NCBI RefSeq assembly: GCF_000346465.2
Contig: NC_034013.1
Coordinates: forward strand, 5,005,791-5,069,790
DNA length: 64,000 bases
From: Prunus persica
Lineage: Eukaryota > Streptophyta > Magnoliopsida > Rosales > Rosaceae
Direction of reading: 5' to 3'
Of this stretch, positions 22,676-32,745 are shown one piece after another. The number at the start of each line of letters is the position of its first letter. Position 1 is the first letter of the stretch. The notes beneath the pieces are model-generated. The model searched no databases, had not been told where the DNA came from, and was given only the letters and a program-made list of their open reading frames with translations. Made by a program: the position numbers and the translations under genes.

Positions 22676-23810
22676 CTGTCAATTTCTTTCACACCGTTAG
22701 GGATATTTCGGTCCATTTATGCCATTTAAATGTTATAGCCAAGATGAAACTCCCCATTTCATGTTCTTAATGTTTCTATTTGTTAAGCTGACAACAGTCA
22801 ATTATACCAAGCATAATTTAGTTGTTTATCCAACAATGATATTGCAACAATGCTTATAACCATGCAAATTATATGGAAATGATGTAAATGAACGTTTGAT
22901 TCAACAATTGTGTTTCCTAAGGCCATCTCTAACCCATGAGGCCAAATCCCAAATATCCAAAATATTAGCCCAAATCATCTCCCAACTCAAAAAAATTAAG
23001 GGGTCAAAATTTAGAAAAACCTAAACTTGGGGCCAAATGCCAATCCAGCTATTGCCCGGATTGGAATTTTTTTTCAATAGAGCCCACTCAAGGCTGATGC
23101 AGCCCATGTGCAAGGAGGTGTGATTAGCGCCCGTGCTACTATTGCTGCAAATCTTGTCAGGCCACGTTTCGCACGCTGGTGAGGTTGTTGTTGGAATCCA
23201 ACGGCACAATTCAAACAACGCCCGCCCTCTTTTTTTTTTTAATTCCAACAATAACCCAAATCAATGTTCCATATTAAATCCAAGTTATTTTAACGGTAAA
23301 AATAAATTCAAGTACTAAAATTTAATTTAACGGTCAAAATAATATTTAATATTAATCTAAATTAGATCAAACCCCAAAACTCACTCCAAAAATATTTTTT
23401 CTATTTCTCAATTTATTTTTCTTTTGTCAATTTCATCAATCTCCTTTCATCATTTTGGAATAAAATTATATTTGTGGAATTTCAATTTTTGAGGTCAAAT
23501 TGTTAAAAATAAAATAAAATAATGAAGTTATTTAAAAAGATTAAATGAAGAAAATTTATCCATAAAAAATTAATTAGACTCAAACCATTCTTAAATATTT
23601 TAATAAAGTTGCAAATTTAAAATTTGAGTTAAGAGGATTGGGAGAAAAAACAGTTTGAGTCCAAACAAAACCCAAATAATTACTTTTTGGAGAGAAAAAT
23701 TTGAATTTAACCCCAAATAAATTGGAGAAGGCCTAAAGTCTTTTACTCTGACTATAACATTTAAATGACAGAAATTAACGGAAATGCCCCTAACGGCGTG
23801 AATTAAATTA
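22676..23810. repeat. Large inverted repeat enclosing a MITE
   Basis: The left arm (22676-22741) contains ACACCGTTAGGG...ATTTAAATGTTATAG. The right arm (23747-23810) is its reverse complement, with an exact 15-base ATTTAAATGTTATAG core and an imperfect CGCCGTTAGGGGCATTTCCG part. It is likely the ends of an older transposon, or a pair of inverted copies, into which the 813-bp MITE landed. Confidence 0.6.
22921..23733. mobile_element. PIF/Harbinger-type MITE, TAA target duplication
   Basis: The left end reads GGCCATCTCTAACCCATGAG. The right end, read inward, is GGCCTTCTCCAATTTATTTG. Both are flanked by TAA (22918-22920 and 23734-23736). The 3-bp TAA duplication and GGCC.TCTC.AA ends fit Tourist/Harbinger MITEs. 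No coding capacity is seen. Confidence 0.75.
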
Positions 23811-24259
23811 ATGGAATTGATGGCGGGGAAAGAGACTTGTAATTGTGAATATGCTTTACAGTACGCCGACGTAGACTGCCATTTAAATCAAGGAAAGAAA
23901 GCCATTGAGCCCTATATCAGCCATGACATGGAAACCATTTGGGGGGTTGGGCCCACAACGCATAAGTCTCCAAATTTGATGAGCGGAGGATGGGAATAAA
24001 ACGTTGCATCATGAGGAATTTTTCTGCAGCAATCCTAGGAATTGAAATGATAATTCTAGGGTTTAACGAGTTTTACATGAATGTAGAGAGGTGAGTGGGT
24101 CCTTACAGATCTTGTTGTAAAATAGTAAACTTGTTGTCGACGGAGGTGACTTTAGAACACGTGGATGTAACGAGCATCACTGTGATCAAAATTGTTGATC
24201 AGATGTTTTTTTTTTTCCTTTAATTTTCTAATTCTTAATGAAGCAAAATGGGAAATTTC

Positions 24260-24465
24260 AAAACTTTCTCAAGTTTCTGGATATACCACGTGGCTGGTGT
24301 ACTATCCAATAGATGGAAGACATATAGAATATTGGCAATGCAGCTCGCCATATGTTATAAAAAGAAATGCAATAAGTTAGACAATAATTCCATATATCGT
24401 ATATTTATTGGATAGTACACCTGCCACGTGGTGTACCCATAACATATAAAATTTCTCAAAGTTTT
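24260..24465. mobile_element. Inverted-repeat MITE carrying two G-boxes
   Basis: Inverted arms: ACCACGTGGCTGGTGTACTA at 24285 and its mirror TAGTACACCTGCCACGTGGT ending at 24432, followed by weaker outer pairing (AAAACTTT at 24260, AAAGTTTT at 24458). Each arm holds a perfect CCACGTGG G-box. The element lies ~420-630 bp upstream of the RALF-like ATG. No clear target duplication was identified. Confidence 0.65.
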
Positions 24466-24815
24466 GGCTCATAAATTCTTGAATGCGTTTAGAAGCTCCT
24501 CCTATGGTGAGATAAGAAAAGGAATAAACATAGATAAAGTAGTAACCTTTAATTAAAACAGAAATGCGCAGGGCCCGCAAGCCTAGTGCTTGGCTTGGAT
24601 GCTAGGCTAGCTACTGACTGAGTCGTGAATCTCGTGGTCTATGTATATACATATAATTATTTGTGGGATTCCTTTGCTTTATATGGGACGACGACGAGTC
24701 ATATTTTCTCTCAACCGTAATCAATAATAGCGCAAAAAGAAAAGTTTATGGAGGGGCTAGCTGTGCTTTATACATGTGTGTAAGAAGAGTAAAGAGCCAA
24801 AGTACTTTTTCTATG

Positions 24816-24828
24816 TTATATATATATA
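24816..24828 (+). promoter_or_regulatory. TATA box of the RALF-like gene
   Basis: A TTATATATATATA run ~60 bp upstream of the ATG at 24886. Confidence 0.55.
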
Positions 24829-24885
24829 CAGTGTTTGAGGAGTGCATGCAGCAAAACAAGAAAAAAAAAACAAAAAAAACAAAAG

Positions 24886-25275
24886 ATGAGTCACTCAGGA
24901 GGAGCTATGAAGCTGATGATGGTGATGATGGCCATGGCCCTGCTCACCACAAGCCATGGCATTGGCATCCACATCAACACCAGCGTCGTCACCGGTGGCT
25001 ACTCTGCCTCCCGTTGCAACGGCCTTACCGACACGGCATGCCGGATTGCTCACTCGGAGTTGGACTTTGACTTGGAGTTCATGTTGGACTCGGAATTCAG
25101 CATAAGGCTCCTCCAGACAAATGACGCTCATCCTTCTCTGGCGTCGTTAGTTGCAACGAATGCTCTGTCCTGTGACCGACCGGGTGATCCAAGCTGCCTT
25201 CCCGAGGGACACAACAAACCCAAGCCAGAGCACTGCAGTCCACCAAATACCAATAGGGCTTGCTACGGACATTAA
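24886..25275 (+). CDS. Divergent RALF-like secreted peptide precursor
   Basis: A 129-residue frame. I chose the second in-frame ATG (24886), after the A-rich leader. The start at 24835 would add a lysine-rich stretch encoded by that leader. A signal peptide (KLMMVMMAMALLTTSHG) precedes a pro-region with CNGLTDTACRI and an acidic ELDFDLEFMLDSE segment that matches RALF precursors, followed by IRLLQ. The C-terminal part has four Cys spaced 7-12-8 (C-DRPGDPS-C, C-x12-C, C-SPPNTNRA-C). Canonical RALFs show about 9-12-5. The YISY receptor-contact motif and an RRxL S1P cleavage site are not evident. RALFs act at the cell surface through FERONIA-type kinases. Whether this variant does so is unknown. 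Confidence 0.75.
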   Translation: MSHSGGAMKLMMVMMAMALLTTSHGIGIHINTSVVTGGYSASRCNGLTDTACRIAHSELDFDLEFMLDSEFSIRLLQTNDAHPSLASLVATNALSCDRPGDPSCLPEGHNKPKPEHCSPPNTNRACYGH

Positions 25276-28200
25276 TGGGCCGCTACTACTACTGGTGTCT
25301 TTTGTTTCTTTTTCTGCTTCTTAATATTTAGTGCCCTACTCAATCTGCGTCAGTTTAATTTCTGTGTACGTTTGTGTGCTTTTGATTCTCTCTCTTTTTT
25401 TTTTCTTTTTTTCTTTTTTAATTAAGAAAGGGGATTCAGACTTGGGATGTTTTGTATCATTTAGAAGAACTAGTTGGTTGGTTCTTCAAATATTTGTGTG
25501 CTGTAATGGTGTTAACCAATTTCAAGTCTATATGATTTACTCTTTCTTTTCAATGCCGGAAAAATAAAACATTACAATTTTGTGTGTATCTGGTACAACC
25601 GTACAAACAGGTTTGGGGTAGAAATTATATGATAATTATTAGAAGAGAGCAATCCGGTCACCAACTTAAATTTATTTTTTATTTTTTATTTTTGGAGGGA
25701 GGATCACCATCTTAATTAATAGTGAGCATTTTGTTACATGAATTAAAAAAATTAAACTCATCTAACGACAATTAATATTATGATAATGTCCGTACATTCT
25801 CTATAGACGCCTTCTGTACAATGAATGCGAGAAATTAAGTGATATTTGATAATGATTAGTCTTTTTTTCATATATGATTCCTCGATTCATTAGTTAAGTT
25901 GCTTAAACAAGAGAAACTCCAGAATAAATACATTACTTTAGCATATTTCTCTTTTTCCTCTTTTTCATTTTGTCAGACAACAGCAACAAAAGAAAAGGCA
26001 AAAGCTATCATATTGAGAGTGATTCTTGTACAACAATGTAGAAATAAACCACGTAGTATAAAAAAAGAAAAAATGTCTACCTACCATACTATTTACACCA
26101 CGTACTTCAAATATTTTTGCACTGTAATTGTGTTAACCAATTTCAAGTCTATATGAATTACTCTTCTTTTTAATGTCGGAATTAAACCTTAAATGAGCAA
26201 ACATAGCAACTAAAGATTAAATTTACAACTCGGAAAAAAGGGAAGTAGAGAAAGTTAAAGAAGGAATTCCTACGGTGAGAACAATGGCGATGCCTTGACG
26301 TGGTGGTCTCGACTTTGAATATCTTGAACTTGGGGAGCGCAAAACAGAAAATGTGAGTGGAAGAAAACAAAACGTTAAATATAATTTATATTCAACACTC
26401 CGTTTAACCAAAAAAAAAAACCCCATATAGCCTTGTAAAAGCCAAGATGAACCAATATTATGAAATTTCATAACTTCAATAATCCAAGATATACCAGTTT
26501 CCAAACCAAACACAATTATGCAAGCAATTCCATATATGAAAAATAATGCACATTTTAAAATAAATGTCCACTCACAACAAGTCCAACGATGCTCAACCCT
26601 GAGAGGACTCTTCTTGTGAAGTATGCAAAAAATGAATACCTAAATCGACGATTTTGGTCGTCGGAGTATTCGAAAAAGTTTAAAGCACTCAGTGCTTTCA
26701 GAGCTCATCGCGGCTCAGGGAGGGGCTGGGCTCATCAAAGATTGGCCCAAACGAGATCACTGGCTCCTCACGGTCATTTCCCAACCAACTTGGGGAGCAA
26801 GAAGATTGCCGACCAAGTGTGGTAGGCCTGGTTTTCACGAAGAGATAGAGATGCGAGAGTTGGGGAGAGGAGAGAGAGAGTAACGCACATACCTTTAAAA
26901 AAAAAATCTGAGTTTGCAATAATTACGCTTGTGCCACTGCACTTTCGTTGACCAAAACCTCTTCTTTTCTACTTCGATTTAGGCCCACCACATGTCTATG
27001 AACTCGTGAGCTCGAGCACTACGCAATTAAACCAATAAATTTTTTCAAAATTAGCCCCAAGCAAAAAGTCAACTCTAAACCGCCAAGGAACCCTAAGGTA
27101 AAAGTCATCCTTTCAGTTTTTAGACCTTTAAGCATTCGTTACAACTTGGAATTGAGCGTGCCACCTGTCTACAGACTCGTGTATCGCCGAGATCTATGTA
27201 ACGATGCCGCTCAATTCTCCAAAATCCTTTCTGAACAAAAAGTGACTAAAATGTCCCTACCCCTAAGGCAAGATTGTAATTGCACAATTAAAATAATTAA
27301 ATAAAAACAATTTGTTGGGGTGGGGTGTTACAAAAAAGGACCTTGGCTTGCGGACAAGTGGTCTCAGGTTCGAATTCCCATGATATCTTGGTAGTGTGTG
27401 TATGTGAGAAACTCCCTCCCTCCTCTTGTAGTTTAGGCTATCACTTGTGTTTTTTTTTTCTTTCTAAAAAAACAAAAACATGAAATAGTTAGTGTTGTGT
27501 GGTTCATGTATAAGATTGGGCAAGTCATATAAGCCCATACAACTCTAGTCTAAATTGAACTTTTGCAACTTAGCCCAATTGGGTACGTGGATATATACCC
27601 CAACTGGAGCAGTGCAATTCGACCTAATCTGCATTCTCTCTGTTTTTGTTTTTTGGTCAGAACCCAATGTATGTGACGAATAAAAGAAGAAAAAAACAAA
27701 CAAATCAATCTCTTTGTTGTGGGTAGGTGGGCGCCCCACATGTTACAACAGCATAACTACAATATGAAATCACAGTGATGTGGTAAAGTATGAGCCCCTT
27801 CAATATTTTAATACTGACATATCAAGAGGACGTGACCAACTTGGTTTCCTCTCATACTTCTATGAACACGTGACTATGTACCTTTAGATTAGCCTAGAAA
27901 CGTGTATGAACTGACTGCCAACTGCTAAACTGAGCAGCTTCTTCCCGGCTTGCCCAATCTTTTGGAGAATAAAAAAGTGGAGAAGCCACTCAATCTGCCC
28001 GTGACTAAATATAGTAAATAAGCCTTTCGAATAATAACCCATTGAGGGCCTCCACTCTTTGATTATTTGTTATATGCCCTTGACCTTTATGATTTGTATT
28101 CTCTTCCATGGATAACAAATAAATAATTAGAAAATTCGTAGCTAACGTTAAAGGTAAGCTTAACCTAGCGGACAACAAATATTTGAGTAATAAATGGGTT

Positions 28201-28707
28201 GGAAACCAATCCTCATGTTAAAGATGAGTATGAACAAGTTTTTTTTTTTTGGACAAAAAGTATGTATGAACAAGTTTTAAGTTGACATTTCATAGACATT
28301 AAATTATTTTAGATTACATGATATATTTGGTTTTCATATAATTTACTTGTATCTCAACTTAACTAGTGGAGAACGAGCTTATGATTGGACCTTATGTAGC
28401 TCACTTCATTTGATTTTTTATTCATATTTTTCTCTTTTAAAAGCACACATCCTAGCCACGAGCGGCTCTGAGATTTTAAAGGTCCTATACTAAATGTGCG
28501 AACAAGAACATAAACTTGCAAAGAATTTTTATAAATGCTAAACCTAGGCTATAGGCGGTTGGACTTTTGGCTAATTAAGTATTGTAAATTATATTAAATA
28601 TATGTATATTACTTCTTATTATGTATCTTAGAAGTTAAAGGAATGACGTAGATTATTTTTTGTTTAGAAGCGTGTAAAGTTAAAACGAATATAAAATAAT
28701 ATAACAA

Positions 28708-28738
<31 letters not shown>

Positions 28739-28944
28739 GTGTAAACAAAGTCATAATTTGGGGCCTTCTTCAAATGAGGACTCTATTCAATTACCCACAT
28801 TGCATATCTCAAGTTTGCCTATGAATTTAATTGAAGATCTTATAAGTTATAACTAATGGGAGAATACGTCTTATGGATTTGTATTAATTTTAACAAATGA
28901 GTTTCTGAATCATTCTAATAAAGTTGGAAACATAGTCAAAGCAC
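25276..28944. other. Intergenic, degraded repeats
   Basis: No gene supported. Two ~80-bp direct copies (25482-25568 and 26105-26183) share TGTTAACCAATTTCAAGTCT and its flanks. The stretch 26990-27330 ends GGGGTGGGGTGTTACA, like a Gypsy LTR end. The stretch 27347-27470 has a box B-like GGTTCGAATTCC and T-rich end, like a SINE. A (TA)n run lies at 28711-28738. Confidence 0.45.
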
Positions 28945-29214
28945 ACGAAAACAGGGGAGTTTAGTAATATTGTCAAAACTGTGGTGCAATTTTCTAATTT
29001 AGTCATAGTAGGAATACTAAATAGTAAATACATTAAAAAAAAAATAAAACAACCAAAGAAGGAGAATAAAAAGCCAATTCTCTCGTTTGCTCGTTTGATC
29101 ACTTCACTGTCTTCCTCTGATCAGTCTGCTCTCAGATTCCCCATTGCCTTCATCAAAACAAACCCAAATTCCGCAGAGAAAGCCCTTGCAATATCGTCCA
29201 CGGACGATCAAACT

Positions 29215-31534
29215 ATGGCAGTTTATTCTGGTGAAAATTCAGTGGAGAGGTACCCTGTGTGCACGCTTTGTGCTCTCTTTGATTTTTCTTGCAAACATTG
29301 ACTGAAATTTTGATCTGGGTAGTTCTTATATTTCACAATTTGTTTCCTGTTGAATGGCATTCTCACAAATTGGAGAAGATGATTTATAGGAGTTTATGTT
29401 GCAATGACAGTGTCAAACTTTTGTTATATCATGTCGGGTTGTATTTTCATTTTTGTTGAGGTTTGTTGTTGTGAAATGTGAATTGTAAAGGATTTATTTT
29501 TTTTGTGTCAAGTTTCCTTTTCATTGTTTAAATTTGAAGTGGAATGTTGAACCAATTTATATTCTCTCATGCATGAGGAATTAACTATGTGGTCTGATTG
29601 CCATGTGCATCCATGTTTATGTATGTATATGTCTGTATATTCAGCTTAGTTTGACTTGCATGTCATTGTTCTCTCCTCTAATATTTTAGTTTGCACAGAT
29701 TGTGTATGTTGATTGTTCTTACTTTTTAGATTGCTAATTCCCGTCTTTTCTACCAGTGCTTTTGCTTCTCTGCCATCATTTAGCTTTCACCATTTGGGGT
29801 TCTTTCTTCCCCATTTGATCATTTAGCTTTCATCATTATCAACTTTGCAGTCAATACTGAATCAATAAGTCAGATAGCCCAGTTAATTTTGTTGGAAAAG
29901 AAAATAAAATGTTAAAGGACTATACCTTACCTGATCCAAACATAATGTTGTCAATTTTGTTTTTTTTTTAAATATTTTAAATCTATGTACTTTACACCAG
30001 TAGGCAGAGAGAGTAGAAGCTTTTATATTCACAGAAAGATGGCAATGTGGACTAATTTAATTTTACAATGCACTGCTACGCGGAAGAAATGATTCTGCGT
30101 GATCTTTTATTTTGTACGAGTATAAGATTTTTGGTGTGTAACTTCTTGTTCATTCGTTCTATACTGCATGAAACAAAAACCTTTGTCTTTGACTTGTAAT
30201 CTTTTGGTTCTGACACCTTATTGGCTTTTCTTTTGTGGTGTGTGTGTGGAACCAGCAAAAGTTCACTCTCTGGAATTGCTCCACTTGAAGCAGTACTATT
30301 TGATATTGATGGAACTCTGTGTGATTCAGATCCCATTCATTGCCATGCCTTCCGTGAAATGCTTCAAGAGGTAGTGTTTCTTTTTTGTTTTCTCCAATAC
30401 TCTGTTACAAAGATAAGATTTAGGATTTCTCTGGTCATAATTTTACATTGTTTTTAACTGCATTCATATCACACCATGAAAAGTGCAAAGGATGCTTCTA
30501 CTATTTCATGGAAGTTGCTCATACTTTGTAGAAATTTTATAACTGTGAACCGTAATCATATATACCATGAGAAGGTGAACAGTAGGCATATTTATAATGA
30601 AAGGGTGAACTATAACCATATTTACATGAAAAGTTACATAAGGAACACTAATTATTTACCCAAGGAAGCTTGTAATTCAGTAGAATTTTGAGAACCTTTG
30701 AACTGTATAGGTTGGTGATTAACTGAAGTGGTGAAATTAACAGATAGGTTTCAGTGGAGGGGTTCCAATTACTGAAGAATACTACATTGAGAATATTGGA
30801 GGCAGGCATAATGATGATATTGCCAAGATACTCTTTCCTGATGATTTCCAAAGAGGCTTGAAGTTCACAGATGACAAGGAAGTCATGTTTCGAAAGTAAA
30901 AGCTTCACCTTCTCCATACTTGAATTTTCATTCAGGTTCCCAGCAGCTTATATGATTTCTCTGATGGAAACAGATTGGCCCCAGGACAATTGAAGCCTGT
31001 GAAAGGCCTCCATAAATTGAGGAAGTGGATTGAAGATCGCGGGTTGAAACGGGCTGCAGTTAGTAATGCTCCAAGACCAAACGCTGAACTAATGATCTCA
31101 ATTCTTGGCCTATCAGATTTCTTTCATGCTGTTATTCTCGGGAGTGACTGTGAACATGTGAAGCCACATCCAGAGCCCTACTTAAAGGCACTTGAAACAC
31201 TCAACGCATCAAAGGATCACACTTTTGTGTTTGAGGTCTGCCCCTTCTGCGGCTTCCTTTTAAGATTTTTTTTTTTTTATTTTTTTTTTCAGGAACTTCT
31301 GAGATTTTAATATCTTTTCTGTTTTTGCTTTGGCAGGATTCTGCTTCAGGGATTAAAGCTGGAGTGGCAGCTGGTATGCCGGTTGTCGGCTTAACCACCG
31401 GAAATCCAGCACATCTACTAATGGAAGCAAAACCTACCTTTCTCATAAAGGATTATGAGGATCCAAAGTTGTGGGCAGCATTAGAAGAGCTTGATAAGAT
31501 GGGTGGTACTGCTATTTCTACAAGTGGAGCTTAA
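29215..31534 (+). CDS. SGPP: HAD-superfamily sugar phosphatase, copy 1
   Basis: Five exons with correct phase: 29215-29249, 30256-30370, 30744-30895, 30974-31235 and 31337-31534, giving 253 residues. HAD motif I is FDIDGT (D28, D30), motif II AAVSNAP (S131), motif III lysine in VKPHPEP (K164), and motif IV FEDSASG (E188, D189). A helical C1 cap lies between motifs I and II. The order and length match Arabidopsis SGPP (At2g38740), a broad-range sugar-phosphate phosphatase of the cytosol. The protein has no transit peptide. The gene is the left member of a tandem pair. Exon 1 is tiny (11 codons) and followed by a ~1-kb intron. Confidence 0.93.
30542..30640 (+). repeat. Intronic ~30-bp minisatellite
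   Basis: In intron 2 of SGPP copy 1, about three copies of a unit like GTGAAC.GTAATCATAT..ACAATGAAAAG. Two copies occur at the matching place in SGPP copy 2 (34655-34713). Confidence 0.6.
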
Positions 31535-32569
31535 AACATCTATCATCTGAATCAAATGATTAGAAATAAAGGAGTGATTTGAAAGGCTATTGCTGCCATA
31601 TATCTTGGTCCACTTATAGCTGTTAATTCTGGAAACAGTATAATTTTTCTGGTCATATAATCATAAAGTGTTAGTAGCTACAGAAATTGGAAATGCAGTC
31701 TTCTGTTTCACTCTAAGGAAGTGAGGGGCAGAGGCATGGATCTGATTGAAAAGGTTGGAAATGATTCATCATGGAAAATCATATTTTGAAGATTTCAAAC
31801 TATTAGATAATCGTAAATGAAAATTTCTCTTGTGATCATGTGGTAATGTGCATCTATAATTCTACTCTGAAAATGTCATTCTTGGTTGAAACAAGAAGCT
31901 ATGTCCATGTTCTGGGTCAGGGGCATGAAGTGGTTAGAATCTTGGAATTTATTCTAATTTCCATTTGCATTAGTGTTAGTAAATTTTGACTTTACCTCAA
32001 GTTACTTCATAAGGAAAAAAGATGGCGTGCTGGTGGATTTTTCAGGTTCATACATGATTTTTCGATGTTTTACAAACCGGTATTCAAAATCGAATAAACC
32101 TACATATACACCCTTCTATTAGGAGACATGTTAATAGAAACATTTGACATGGAATGTAGGTGTCATTTTTTTTAATCATTATTTATATATGAGTGAGACT
32201 ATTGAAATCCGAACCTCTTCTAATTAGGAAGTGAAATACACTTAACCAAAACTATTTAGTACTTAAAAAAAAAATCTTATTGTGCAATATGAAATGTTTA
32301 TCGTATTTTGTGTTTGAATCCCCGCTCATCAATATGGCATGTATTAATAAGAAAGAAAGGTAGAAGTAGACGAAAATGGGGAGTTTAGTAATATCATCTA
32401 AGCGATGAGGGGGGATTTTGCAATTTGGTCATAGTACGAATACTAAATTATATATGTAATAATATATAATAATAAAAAAGAGAAAAAAAGGGCCAAAAGA
32501 GTTGAAATTTGTTGGAGAAAGAAAGCAACTCGCATATTTTCATTTGCTGAATTGATTCCGACGGTAGAT

Positions 32570-32572
<3 letters not shown>

Positions 32573-32611
<39 letters not shown>
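32573..32611 (+). repeat. (CT)n microsatellite in SGPP copy 2 leader
   Basis: About 19 CT units, 135-173 bp upstream of the ATG of SGPP copy 2. Copy 1 lacks it. Confidence 0.9.
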
Positions 32612-32614
<3 letters not shown>

Positions 32615-32745
32615 CCCCTTCATATTTATTTAACTTCACCGTCTTCCTCTCATCACTCTGCTCTCGAATTCCCTTCACGTTAATTGAAAGCCAGATTTCG
32701 CAGAGAAGGCTCTTGAAATATCCTCCACAACCTATCCATCACACT

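Noticed and set aside
26990..27330. Solo Gypsy LTR
   Set aside because: The end GGGGTGGGGTGTTACA fits, but I found no matching start or target duplication, so it is mentioned only as a possibility.
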